A stretch of 35,513 nt of DNA from DTSX01 sp964008355 (lineage in GTDB: Bacteria; Pseudomonadota; Gammaproteobacteria; Steroidobacterales; UBA11654). The stretch's first letter is position 1. Each line of letters starts with the position of its first letter. The translations under genes and the position numbers were made by a program. The notes under the pieces were generated by a model that saw nothing but the letters and a program-made list of their open reading frames with translations, was not told the DNA's origin and searched no databases. The stretch is from the NCBI GenBank assembly GCA_964008355.1, contig CAXGBD010000005.1, forward strand, positions 1 through 35,513, read 5' to 3'. Shown here piece after piece: positions 7,134 through 15,334 of this stretch.

Positions 7134-9746
7134 ATGAATAAACAGAAAGAGACTGCCAAAGTAGTAGATATCGATTCGGCTCAGGAAAAACGTTTTGAGA
7201 AAGAATGGAAAATTGAGCTAGATGAATGGCTGGAATCACTTGATGCCATCAAGGAAAACTATGGCAACCGACAAGTTAAGGAACTATTAAAATCTCTTCA
7301 AAATCATGCGTTAAGTGAGGGTATGTCGCTGGGTGGAGCAACACTCAATACTCCATATCGCAATACCATTTCACTCTCTGAACAACCGAGCTATCCAGGG
7401 AATATTGAAATGGAGCAAAGAATCGAAAATATTCTCCGATGGAATGCCATGGCCATGGTTTTACAGGCATACGATAGCGGTTCGGGAGTAGGTGGACATA
7501 TTGCTACTTATGCATCTTCAGCAACAATGATGGAAGTTGCATTGAATCATTTTATTCGATCAAGATCTGATGAATATCAAGGAGATATGTTTAATATTCA
7601 AGCTCACGCATCCCCAGGTATTTATGCCAGAGCGTTTTTGGAAGATCGCTTGAGTATCCAAGAGTTAGAAAACTATAGAAGGGAGTTAAACCCTGCAGGG
7701 GGTTTGCCTTCTTACAACCATCCTAGGAGTAAACCAAAACTGTGGCCAAGTCCTGGTGCTTCCATGGGTTTGAATGGTGTGTCTTCAATCTATTACGCCC
7801 GTTTTGCTAAATATTTAAAAAATCGAGGGCTGACCACTAAGAAAATAGGAAAAATCTGGGCATTTCTTGGAGATGGAGAAATGGATGAACCCGAGACTAT
7901 AGGAACCATCAATATTGCTGCGAGGGAAAAACTGGACAATCTTATTTTTGTTATCAATTGTAATTTACAACGTCTTGATGGTCCGGTCAGAGGAAATGGA
8001 AAAATTATTCAAGAACTGGAAGCAGTTTTTAGAGGCGCTCAGTGGAATGTGATAAAAGTTATCTGGGGGTCAGAATGGGATCCTCTTTTTGCCATTGATC
8101 ATAATGATGTCATGCAAAAAAGAATGGATGAAGTAGTTGATGGTGAGTATCAAAAGTACTCTGTCTCATCGGGTGCTGAGCAACGTGCACACTGGATCAA
8201 TGGGAATCTAGAATTAGAAACCATCATGACAAATCTTAGTGATACTGAGCTTAAAGATATTAAACGTGGTGGTTTTGATCATAAAAAACTCTACGCTGCC
8301 TTCGATAAAGCCATTAATTCAGAGGGGAAACCTACAGTTATACTGATTAAAACCCTTAAAGGTTATGGGTTAGGAGAAGGCTCTGAAGGAAGGAATATTG
8401 CTCACCAGAAAAAGCAAATGAGTGATGAGGAGAGGTTACAGAATGCAGCAAGATTGAATATCCCTCTTTCAGAGCCAGAGATCAAAGACGCAAAGTTTTT
8501 TGTTCCTGATCCTAAATCAGATGAGGTTAAATATTTAAAAGAGAGACGAGTAGCACTCGGTGGGTATCAGCCTATCAGGTTTAATGAGTGCAAAAAAATT
8601 AAAACTCCTGACATTGAACTATTCCAAGATTTTCTTGATGGAGTGGATCGTTCTATTTCTACTACAATGGCTTTGGTAAGAATGATGGCAAAACTTCTTA
8701 GAGACAAGGAGGTTGGTGAATATATTGTTCCAATAGTTCCCGATGAAGCTCGGACCTTTGGTATGGATGGACTCTTTCCTCAAGCAGGCATCTACTCACC
8801 GGAAGGGCAGCATTACCATCCCGTCGATGAAGGTACGATTGCTCCATACAAGGAAGCCAAAGATGGGCAAATACTGCAAGAGGGAATTTGTGAAGCCGGT
8901 GCTATGGCCTCTTTTATGGCTGCAGGAACGGCTTATTCCCACTTCGAACTGCCAATGATACCGTTCTATATTTTCTATTCAATTTTTGGTTTTCAACGCG
9001 TTGGAGATATGCTTTGGGCTTGCGGGGATGCCTTGACCCGGGGCTTTTTAATAGGAGGTACAGCTGGCAGAACTACTCTTAATGGTGAAGGTGTCCAACA
9101 TCAAGATGGTCACTCGCATGTGTTGGCTTCGGTCATTCCTAATTTAATGACTTACGATCCTGCATTTGCTTATGAATTGGCAGTTATTATCAGGGAAGGG
9201 ATACGTCGAATGTATGAGGAAGAAGAAAATATTTTCTATTATATAACGGTTTACAATGAGAATTACACTCATCCTAAACTCCCTAAGGGAGCTGATGAAG
9301 GAATTCTAAAAGGCATTTACCTCTTGAATAAAAGCTCTGAAAAATTAATGAAAAAGTACAAAGGAGAACCCATACATTTATTGGGAAGTGGAAGCATCAT
9401 GCAACAAGTATTAAATGCACAAAAAGAACTAGAAAAAAAAGGTATACCTGTGAATGTGTGGAGTGTTACCAGCTATAATCTGTTACATAAAGATTTTCTT
9501 GAATCCAAGAAATCCAACCAAGAACCTTATCTTGCCAAAATAATGAAAAATGAGACGGGACATTTTATAGCTGTGAGTGATTTTATGACCCTTTTGCCAG
9601 ATAGCTTGTCCCACCTTTTTCCAGGAACTTTTACCTCTCTGGGAACCGATGGTTATGGATTGAGTGAAGCCAGAGAGGAATTACGAGATTATTTTGGAAT
9701 CAGTGCAAAATCCATCATTGATTGTGTCTTGCAACGCTTAAATTAA
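7134..9746 (+). CDS. aceE: Pyruvate dehydrogenase E1 component, homodimeric
   Basis: AceE is the thiamine-diphosphate E1 subunit of the pyruvate dehydrogenase complex; it decarboxylates pyruvate and acetylates the lipoyl domain of E2. The 870 residues are slightly fewer than in E. coli (887). The ThDP motif is clear: GDGEMDEPETIG followed by NLIFVINCNLQRLDGPVRGN. GGHIATYASSATMMEV and the HYHPVDEGTIAPYKEA region are also typical. No strong Shine-Dalgarno precedes the ATG. aceF and lpd are not next to it: the next gene is metF, convergent after 13 nt, so the E2 and E3 genes must be elsewhere. Confidence 0.97.
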   Translation: MNKQKETAKVVDIDSAQEKRFEKEWKIELDEWLESLDAIKENYGNRQVKELLKSLQNHALSEGMSLGGATLNTPYRNTISLSEQPSYPGNIEMEQRIENILRWNAMAMVLQAYDSGSGVGGHIATYASSATMMEVALNHFIRSRSDEYQGDMFNIQAHASPGIYARAFLEDRLSIQELENYRRELNPAGGLPSYNHPRSKPKLWPSPGASMGLNGVSSIYYARFAKYLKNRGLTTKKIGKIWAFLGDGEMDEPETIGTINIAAREKLDNLIFVINCNLQRLDGPVRGNGKIIQELEAVFRGAQWNVIKVIWGSEWDPLFAIDHNDVMQKRMDEVVDGEYQKYSVSSGAEQRAHWINGNLELETIMTNLSDTELKDIKRGGFDHKKLYAAFDKAINSEGKPTVILIKTLKGYGLGEGSEGRNIAHQKKQMSDEERLQNAARLNIPLSEPEIKDAKFFVPDPKSDEVKYLKERRVALGGYQPIRFNECKKIKTPDIELFQDFLDGVDRSISTTMALVRMMAKLLRDKEVGEYIVPIVPDEARTFGMDGLFPQAGIYSPEGQHYHPVDEGTIAPYKEAKDGQILQEGICEAGAMASFMAAGTAYSHFELPMIPFYIFYSIFGFQRVGDMLWACGDALTRGFLIGGTAGRTTLNGEGVQHQDGHSHVLASVIPNLMTYDPAFAYELAVIIREGIRRMYEEEENIFYYITVYNENYTHPKLPKGADEGILKGIYLLNKSSEKLMKKYKGEPIHLLGSGSIMQQVLNAQKELEKKGIPVNVWSVTSYNLLHKDFLESKKSNQEPYLAKIMKNETGHFIAVSDFMTLLPDSLSHLFPGTFTSLGTDGYGLSEAREELRDYFGISAKSIIDCVLQRLN

Positions 9747-9759
9747 TTTATTTTTACTT

Positions 9760-10596
9760 TTAATCGAATGCTTGACGAATAACTGTCTCCATTATCTTCT
9801 TTCTGTTCAATGTATACAGATGGAACTTTCTAACTCCATGAGAACGTAAATCCTCAATTTGTTTAATTGCCAACTCAGTACCTAGATCGGACATACTTGA
9901 TTGATCATTCAATGAGCTAAATCGATCTGAGTATTCTTTAGGGATTTCTGACCCACATTTTGTTGTAAAAGAGGAGATAGTTTTAAAATTACTAATTGGT
10001 AATAGCCCAGGAGTGATTCGTGCCGTAATACCAATTTTCTGGCACTCATCTCTGTATCTATAGAAATGATCATTGTTATAAAAGAATTGAGTGAGAACTT
10101 CCCAAGCCCCAGCTTCTGTTTTCTGTTTTAAATTTTCCAGATCAAATTTTCTACTTGGAGCTTCAGGATGAACTTCAGGGTAACCCGCTGTAAAAATAGT
10201 GAAATCGTGTAGTTGTTTTAAGGCAATAGTGAGATCAAGAGCAAAATGATAATGACTGGATTGATCATCCTTTGCAAGAGAGCTATCCGGCTTGTCACCC
10301 CTTAAAGCTACAACTGATGTGAAGCCTTTGAACCAATATGTATTTGCAATCGATTGGATTTCTTCTTTGGTGGATCCCACACAAGTTAAATGAGGAACAA
10401 TATGAAGATTCAGTTCATTCTTTAAGATGTCAATAGCCCTGTGTGTTCTATCCTGAGTGGAGCCATCAGCACCATAGGTTACGCTCACAAATCTAGGTTT
10501 GAATCCAGAGAAAAATTTGGCTTGCTCAATGAGCTGATTCAGCTTATTCGTTGTATCCGGTGGAAAAAACTCAAGGGAGATTCTACATTTTTCCAT
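9760..10596 (-). CDS. metF: 5,10-methylenetetrahydrofolate reductase
   Basis: MetF reduces methylene-THF to methyl-THF with an FAD cofactor, supplying the methyl group for methionine. The 278-residue protein has the family opening ISLEFFPPDTTNKL, then FVSVTYGADGSTQDRTHRAI, PHLTCVG and VVALRGDKP (the catalytic Asp region), and ends with the expected FHLYTLNR. It begins 8 nt after metB, so the pair should be one transcript under the upstream SAM-II riboswitch. Length and start (MEKCRISLEFF) are normal. Confidence 0.96.
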   Translation of the reverse strand: MEKCRISLEFFPPDTTNKLNQLIEQAKFFSGFKPRFVSVTYGADGSTQDRTHRAIDILKNELNLHIVPHLTCVGSTKEEIQSIANTYWFKGFTSVVALRGDKPDSSLAKDDQSSHYHFALDLTIALKQLHDFTIFTAGYPEVHPEAPSRKFDLENLKQKTEAGAWEVLTQFFYNNDHFYRYRDECQKIGITARITPGLLPISNFKTISSFTTKCGSEIPKEYSDRFSSLNDQSSMSDLGTELAIKQIEDLRSHGVRKFHLYTLNRKKIMETVIRQAFD

Positions 10597-10604
10597 AAAT
10601 TTAC

Positions 10605-11798
10605 CTATTTTTTATTGTTCTTAGACGATACTTGATTTTTTTGACAAGCTCTGAGTGCCTGTTTTATGTCTTCAATTATATCTTCTTTTTCTTCAATGCC
10701 TACTGAGATACGGATAAGATTCTCAGAAATACCTGCTTTTTCCTTATCCTCGGAACTTAATGGTGCGTGGGTCATGGTATGGGGATGACAAGCCAGACTT
10801 TCAAACCCTCCAAGCGATTCTGCTAGCGAAAAATTCTCCAAAGATTTGAAAAAAATCTCGACTTCTCGAAGTCCACCTTTAATTTCAAAGCTCAACATTC
10901 CACCGAATCCTGATTGTTGTTGCTTAGCTATTGCGTGGTTTGGATGATTTGGAAGGCCAGGATAGTTTACTTTCACTACTGATGGATATTCCAAGAGTGC
11001 CTGTGCTAGGGCTAATGCATTTTTTTCGTGGGCTTTCATTCTTAGCTGCAATGTTCTTAAACCTCTGAGAGTCATATAGCTGTCAAATGGGGCACCAGAC
11101 AAACCAAGGATATTGGCCCATTCCTGCATTGTTTGATGCAGAGTTTCATTTTTTGCAACCACAACCCCCCCCACAACATCGCTATGACCATTGATGTATT
11201 TTGTCGTTGAATGAATCACTAAATCTGCACCCAATTTGAATGGCGTTTGGAAGATTGGGGTTAAGAAAGTATTATCGACCACTAATAATGTGTTGTTTTG
11301 ATGCAAAATAGCGGATATGGCCTGTATGTCAACAACGCGTAGCAATGGATTGGATGGGGTTTCTATCCAAACTATTTTTGGCTGGTATTGATCAATGGAT
11401 TGCTTTAGTAAATTAAGATTACTCTGATCAATAAATTTGACTTGCAATAATCCTCGTTCCGCAAGTCGTGAAAACAGTCTAAAAGTACCCCCATAACAAT
11501 CATGTGGAATCAACACATGGTCATTGGGATCCAGTAATGCGGTAACAAGGCTGATAGCTGCCATACCTGAGCCTGTCACCGTAGCCCCGTATCCACCTTC
11601 AAGTATTGAGACAGCTTCTGCCAAAGCATCTCGAGTAGGGTTTGCTGTTCTGGTGTAATCATATTGTTGCTCAACTCCAATTTGTTTGTAGGCAAATGTT
11701 GATGTTATATGGATTGGGGGTATCACTGCCCCGAATTGCTCATCTGATTCCAACGCAGCTCTAATGGCAAGTGTATTTTTGTCTAGTTTTAATTTCAC
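10605..11798 (-). CDS. metB: Cystathionine gamma-synthase / O-succinylhomoserine (thiol)-lyase
   Basis: This is a PLP enzyme of the Cys/Met metabolism family that joins activated homoserine to cysteine. Motifs include the substrate/PLP segment YDYTRTANPTRDALAEA, PHDCYGGTFRLF, the VVDNTFLTPIFQTP region and HSTTKYINGHSDVVGGVVV with the PLP lysine. Similarity to E. coli MetB is high along the whole length. I place the start at GTG 11798 (397 residues) because AGGGAGA lies 5 nt upstream at 11804-11810. An upstream in-frame ATG at 11837 would lie inside the terminator hairpin. Use of sulfide instead of cysteine (MetZ-like) cannot be excluded. Confidence 0.94.
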   Translation of the reverse strand: MKLKLDKNTLAIRAALESDEQFGAVIPPIHITSTFAYKQIGVEQQYDYTRTANPTRDALAEAVSILEGGYGATVTGSGMAAISLVTALLDPNDHVLIPHDCYGGTFRLFSRLAERGLLQVKFIDQSNLNLLKQSIDQYQPKIVWIETPSNPLLRVVDIQAISAILHQNNTLLVVDNTFLTPIFQTPFKLGADLVIHSTTKYINGHSDVVGGVVVAKNETLHQTMQEWANILGLSGAPFDSYMTLRGLRTLQLRMKAHEKNALALAQALLEYPSVVKVNYPGLPNHPNHAIAKQQQSGFGGMLSFEIKGGLREVEIFFKSLENFSLAESLGGFESLACHPHTMTHAPLSSEDKEKAGISENLIRISVGIEEKEDIIEDIKQALRACQKNQVSSKNNKK

Positions 11799-11810
11799 AT
11801 GTTTCTCCCT

Positions 11811-11848
11811 AAAAATAAAAAACCTGCTAGCTTTCACTAAACAGGTTT
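11811..11848 (-). terminator. Intrinsic terminator in the metB leader (riboswitch expression platform)
   Basis: Read on the minus strand, AAACCTG (11848-11842) pairs with CAGGTTT (11826-11820). Further inner pairs (TT/AG, AG/CT around a T bulge) close on the loop TGAAAG, and a U-rich tract TTTTTTATTTTT follows. It lies between the riboswitch and the metB Shine-Dalgarno. The upstream segment AGGTT, at the 3' end of the riboswitch core, can instead pair with AACCT of the terminator's 5' arm. That makes a plausible antiterminator that SAM binding would remove. Confidence 0.8.
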
Positions 11849-11859
11849 CGGAGAAACAA

Positions 11860-11910
11860 CCTTTTAGCTGTATTTATTGTGCGCCCGCAAGCCGGAACAA
11901 ATCGGCGCAT
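11860..11910 (-). promoter_or_regulatory. SAM-II riboswitch
   Basis: The minus-strand leader shows stem P1 TGCGCC (11909-11904) pairing with GGCGCA (11885-11880). Its loop is GATTTG-TTCCGGCTTGC, and it is followed by the very conserved SAM-II tail AATAAATACAGCTAAAAGG. Order, spacing and tail match the SAM-II (metA/metX) pseudoknot aptamer as I remember it. It sits directly upstream of metB-metF, the expected regulon. Ligand binding should lower expression when S-adenosylmethionine is plentiful. Confidence 0.88.
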
Positions 11911-11918
11911 TAATCGAT

Positions 11919-11946
11919 ATGTTAGTAATTAAACAATAATAGTCAA
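11919..11946 (-). promoter_or_regulatory. Sigma-70-type promoter of metB-metF
   Basis: On the minus strand, TTGACT (11946-11941) and TAACAT (11924-11919) are separated by 16 nt. The predicted start would be near 11912, just before the 5' strand of the riboswitch P1. The -35 begins right after the stop codon of the preceding small gene. Confidence 0.6.
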
Positions 11947-11955
11947 GGGTTATTT

Positions 11956-12156
11956 CTAGGGGTAGTATTTTTTTTCTTTTTGGAAATAATAAATATAAAT
12001 AATTGGTAGGACGCCTGCAGTATTGATGATAAATAATAAGATAAACCACGCCAATTGACGATTTCTGGCTGCTTTCCAGAGTGCCAAAGCTTTCCATGTA
12101 ATGCTCCAAACAACCAGCGGAATAACCCAATAGTAAAGTAGTGGTGGTTCAAGCAT
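11956..12156 (-). CDS. DUF5652 small membrane protein
   Basis: This 66-residue protein has two hydrophobic segments (about 4-21 and 37-57) joined by the loop ALWKAARNRQLAWFILLFI, followed by INTAGVLPIIYIYYF. The WKAARN...WF...NT.G.LPIIY pattern is that of DUF5652. The ATG overlaps the kinase gene stop codon by one base (TAATG), implying translational coupling. Two other frames are also open here, but only this one gives a recognisable protein. Function is unknown. Confidence 0.8.
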   Translation of the reverse strand: MLEPPLLYYWVIPLVVWSITWKALALWKAARNRQLAWFILLFIINTAGVLPIIYIYYFQKEKKYYP

Positions 12157-12890
12157 TATTGTTTTTGACTTTTTCGATAATTTCTAAGTGTGATTGTACG
12201 CCAAAATCGCCTGATGATTCGGACAATTTTCTCAGTTGCATTGGGTGAATAATAGTTCATATCATTTTCATTGATGAGATCGTAATTTCTAGCGTATTTA
12301 TGTTTAATCCAGGCATTTAGATCCGTTTGTTTGAAAATATTAAATAGCCAAGATTTTGGCCAGGTGTCCGATGGTTGGCTATGTAGAGCTGTGCCAAAAT
12401 CAATCAGGTAGGGTTGATTACTGTCACTGACTAAAATATTATCTTTTCGTTTCAAGTCCCCATGGCTGATACCGGCTTTATGCATGCATAGAATAACCTC
12501 GAGTAAATCTTTGAAAAATTGATCTCGGTTATCTAACGTTTGTTCAACATTTCTGAACGAATCCCCTTCAATAAATTCAAGTATTAAATCTGAATTTTCT
12601 GTCAAGCCGTAACACTTTGGAATACCTTTGATTCCGTCCAGTAGTTGATAAATTTTATTTTCATGACGAATAAATTTTTGGTCAATCAACCTTCTCAACC
12701 ACCTCAAAGGAGAGAACAGAGATGGATTGCTTACATTAGTTTTTTTGATGAGTAAGGTGTGGTTGTCTAGATTAATACGATAAGTAGCTCCTTGATACCC
12801 ACGGCTTAAGAATTTTATATTCTTGCCTTCCTCTGAAAGAAGGGCATCATTGATTTCTTTGAGTATGTTCTCAGGTAGTTTAATCCACAA
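12156..12890 (-). CDS. Protein-kinase-fold protein, lipopolysaccharide-kinase-like
   Basis: This 244-residue single-domain protein has a small-kinase layout: a glycine-rich turn GYQGATYRI (about 30-38), a lysine pair in LLIKKT, the catalytic loop HGDLKRKDNILV (about 142-153) and the metal-binding LIDFGTA (about 160-166). This is the HxDLxxxN/DFG pattern of the bacterial Kdo-kinase/WaaP/RIO-like group, which phosphorylate LPS core sugars or related acceptors. The substrate cannot be told. It lies 4 nt downstream of the methyltransferase gene and 1-nt overlaps DUF5652, all in one leftward operon headed by the split-barrel PCP_red protein. Confidence 0.7.
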   Translation of the reverse strand: MWIKLPENILKEINDALLSEEGKNIKFLSRGYQGATYRINLDNHTLLIKKTNVSNPSLFSPLRWLRRLIDQKFIRHENKIYQLLDGIKGIPKCYGLTENSDLILEFIEGDSFRNVEQTLDNRDQFFKDLLEVILCMHKAGISHGDLKRKDNILVSDSNQPYLIDFGTALHSQPSDTWPKSWLFNIFKQTDLNAWIKHKYARNYDLINENDMNYYSPNATEKIVRIIRRFWRTITLRNYRKSQKQ

Positions 12891-12894
12891 CTCC

Positions 12895-13476
12895 CTATAA
12901 TCTGTTAGCGATGATGATCAACCAGATCAGAACATAAATCACGATGACTGGTTCGTAATTATTGGCTAAACTTTTTTTCCAAGACCAACTGGATAAATTA
13001 AAATCATGCATTGTTGTAGGTATCAGAGCTGGAGTTTGGCTTGACCAAGCGTCCCATGTGTCGGGAAAAAGTGACTTTAATTTTCGATCCTCGTACTCAA
13101 TTGCAGGTGGGTAGTAAAACCAGAAAAATAGAATCGAGCAGGCGATAGCCCAAGGAAGGCTGGTGGCAAATGAGATTCCAATCAGTATTAAAACATTACC
13201 GGTGTAGAGTGGATGTCTGACAAATGCATAAGGGCCAGTGGTGGAGAGTTCTTTATTTTTCAAGACAAAACCAGAAGCATATAAACGGATACTCAAGCCC
13301 ACAAACACCATCAAACAAGCGAGAACAAAGTTCATAAACTCTGGTTTTGCAACTAATCCAAAAACACTGAGCAGAATAATGCCTATGCTTTGTCTGGAGA
13401 ATTCATGGTAACGCCATTCACGAATGGTTGATTGAATGCCTGTTAATTTTTCAAGTTCATCGGTACGATGCGACAT
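12895..13476 (-). CDS. Isoprenylcysteine carboxyl methyltransferase (ICMT)-like integral membrane methyltransferase
   Basis: This 193-residue protein has about five membrane segments. It carries the ICMT/phospholipid-methyltransferase signature TTGPYAFVRHPLYTGN (about 81-96), with GPY..RHP..G as the SAM-binding loop. An acidic IEYEDRKLKSLFPDTWDAW and a final hydrophobic helix follow. Family members methylate lipids, small amines or prenylcysteine; the substrate here is unknown. It lies 3 nt after the split-barrel gene and 4 nt before the kinase gene, so they are co-transcribed. Confidence 0.82.
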   Translation of the reverse strand: MSHRTDELEKLTGIQSTIREWRYHEFSRQSIGIILLSVFGLVAKPEFMNFVLACLMVFVGLSIRLYASGFVLKNKELSTTGPYAFVRHPLYTGNVLILIGISFATSLPWAIACSILFFWFYYPPAIEYEDRKLKSLFPDTWDAWSSQTPALIPTTMHDFNLSSWSWKKSLANNYEPVIVIYVLIWLIIIANRL

Positions 13477-13479
13477 AAA

Positions 13480-14367
13480 TTAGGACCCACCGGTTCGTTT
13501 TTCATTAATCATCTGCACAAAACTCTCGTCTATCTCAGTGATACCTTCTTTCTTAGCTTCTGCAATGATGCCTTTGAGAGCAGTTTTCACAAATACTTTT
13601 GGAATTCCTGTCAATAATTTACACGCATCCTCAGTGAAAGTAATCTCAGGGTCGATTCTGTTGGCGATATACATCACTGCATCGTGTTTGGCTCCCTTGT
13701 CTTCGGGTGTTGGTAACCAATAAGGGTCACCATGTTGGGCAAACCAGAATTGGTTAGTATTTCTAAATCCATAACTGATAGGCATATTAGGGATTTTAGT
13801 TTTATCCCCAAGGTCTAGATTCTTCCGCCACTGTTCTCTTAGATAAATTTTTTGTATTTCCAAAAGAAGGTAGTCGGTGTATTCATTGCCTTTATAGAAA
13901 AAATCTTCAGGGTTGTCATTCAAATTACATTCAAAAACTTGAAAAGCATTTTTAATGACTTTTGGTCGTTCGGGATCTTGACGATAGGACTCAGTGGGTG
14001 ATTCTTCTAGCTCAAAGAGACAGTCTTTCATTTTTTCCTCTGGTTCTTGGCCCGGGTATCCTAAATCAACAATATTGGGCACAAAGCGTTTATCGTATTC
14101 GACAAAATTCATCGCACACTTCTTGATGCGTTTTAAGTTGTTAGTGGTATTAGAGTTCTTCCTTGAGATAACAATCCATTCTCTTCTATGAATCACACCA
14201 AAAGGAAAGGACAATTGATAAGGACCGATACTGGTTACACCTTCTTCATTGACGGATGTGATGAGTGCAAAGGAACTACAAAAATATGCACTGGATTGAT
14301 ACCAATTATCGTGCATTGGGCTTTCGAGCCATTGCCCAGGATTTTTTTTCTTGAAAAAATTTAACAT
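13480..14367 (-). CDS. Flavin-reductase-like split-barrel protein with C-terminal PCP_red-like domain
   Basis: Residues 25-200 of 295 resemble the flavin reductase-like/DIM6-NTAB split barrel: ALITSVNEEGVTSIGPYQLSFP, EWIVISRKNSNTTNNLKRI, CAMNFVEYDKRF. The last 50 residues, ITFTEDACKLLTGIPKVFVK and KGIIAEAKKEGITEIDESFV, match the PCP_red domain (PF08369) found at the end of the ChlB/BchB subunits of dark protochlorophyllide reductase. The combination suggests a redox flavoprotein. As F420 is made nearby and many F420 enzymes are split barrels, a deazaflavin cofactor is possible but unproven. AAAGG lies just before the ATG. It heads a leftward operon and is divergent from the cytochrome c gene. 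Confidence 0.75.
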   Translation of the reverse strand: MLNFFKKKNPGQWLESPMHDNWYQSSAYFCSSFALITSVNEEGVTSIGPYQLSFPFGVIHRREWIVISRKNSNTTNNLKRIKKCAMNFVEYDKRFVPNIVDLGYPGQEPEEKMKDCLFELEESPTESYRQDPERPKVIKNAFQVFECNLNDNPEDFFYKGNEYTDYLLLEIQKIYLREQWRKNLDLGDKTKIPNMPISYGFRNTNQFWFAQHGDPYWLPTPEDKGAKHDAVMYIANRIDPEITFTEDACKLLTGIPKVFVKTALKGIIAEAKKEGITEIDESFVQMINEKRTGGS

Positions 14368-14403
14368 AGCATTACCTTTTCTTATACTTAGCGGATCTTC
14401 TTG

Positions 14404-14429
14404 TTTGTTTATTAATTTTGTTTATTAAT
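14404..14429. repeat. Perfect 13-bp tandem repeat in the divergent promoter region
   Basis: TTTGTTTATTAAT occurs twice back to back (14404-14416 and 14417-14429). The region separates the split-barrel/PCP_red gene from the cytochrome c/DUF169-PCP_red/SDR genes. The 13-bp period and AT richness would suit an operator or UP-like element serving both directions; this is inference. Confidence 0.75.
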
Positions 14430-14484
14430 CACGATTCTAACCGTTTTATCTTTCAAGTAATAATGCTAATTTACCATTAATGAA

Positions 14485-15315
14485 ATGAATAAATCGGGTA
14501 GAAAAAATATGCAGATCCATCATTGGGGGCTCTTTTTTTGTTTGATGTTGATACAGTCACTAGGTGTTTCATTGGAACTCAATTCTGAGACTTTGGGAAA
14601 TGCAAATTACCAATCAGGAAAAATCACTTTTCAACAGCGGTGTAGTGCATGCCATACATTGGCAGATAACAGCGCTAATTTAGCTGGACCGAATTTATGG
14701 AACATGTTCAATCACTCAATAGGAAAAGCACCGGGATTTAATTATTCACAAGGTTTGAGAGAGACAGACTCAAGCTGGACACCAAATATTTTAGCAAGCT
14801 TTCTTCAGAAACCCGAAACAGTCTTTCGCAATACCACAATGCAGATTCCAGAACCGGTTCCAGAAAGCCTTTTGAACGATCTGATTGCATTCATTATGGT
14901 TGAAACAGATGCTCCAAATAAACCCAATATTGAGACACCAGTATTGGATCAATTGGTTGATCGAGAATTGCCATTGTCAGAGCGATTTCCAAGTTTTTGG
15001 AACCATTTGATGAACAATACCACCCATTACCGTTTGGTTACAGCCAATCATGAGTTGGAGTTTGATGCTTATTTCAACACCGACGGTTCCGTTGGAACGA
15101 GTCTTGAAAGCGTCCATGGGTTTTGGCATGTGAATGAAAGGGATATGTTTTGTTATGCATTGTATGGGCTTCCAGTTGTTGTGGATCAATTTGTCGAGTG
15201 TTTCCCAGTTGCAGCTATGGCAATACCCCGTTTTTCTAGAGAGCTTTGGTATTCTGAGCCTCAAACAGGAGTGCAATTGTATGGCGGCATAATGCCAGGA
15301 AGACCAGAGCGGTAA
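14485..15315 (+). CDS. Exported class I cytochrome c with an unassigned C-terminal domain
   Basis: This 276-residue protein begins with a positive stretch and a hydrophobic signal segment (about 13-30). A cytochrome c domain of the c2/c550 type follows: CSACH (C53, C56, H57), AGPNLWNMFNHSIGKAPGF, and NTTM with M119 as the likely sixth ligand. Residues 150-276 form an extra domain containing HGFWHVNERDMFCYALYG, which I do not recognise; it may bind a partner or substrate. A start at the in-frame ATG 14509 is also possible. It is first in a rightward unit with DUF169-PCP_red (19-nt gap) and SDR genes, so it is a candidate electron carrier for them. Confidence 0.85.
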   Translation: MNKSGRKNMQIHHWGLFFCLMLIQSLGVSLELNSETLGNANYQSGKITFQQRCSACHTLADNSANLAGPNLWNMFNHSIGKAPGFNYSQGLRETDSSWTPNILASFLQKPETVFRNTTMQIPEPVPESLLNDLIAFIMVETDAPNKPNIETPVLDQLVDRELPLSERFPSFWNHLMNNTTHYRLVTANHELEFDAYFNTDGSVGTSLESVHGFWHVNERDMFCYALYGLPVVVDQFVECFPVAAMAIPRFSRELWYSEPQTGVQLYGGIMPGRPER

Positions 15316-15334
15316 AAAAAAGTTATAATTAGCT

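Noticed and set aside
11864..12152. Two further minus-strand ORFs overlapping the DUF5652 gene and running into the metB leader
   Set aside because: Only the frame 11956-12156 gives a recognisable family; the frame ending at 11864 would cross the metB promoter and riboswitch.
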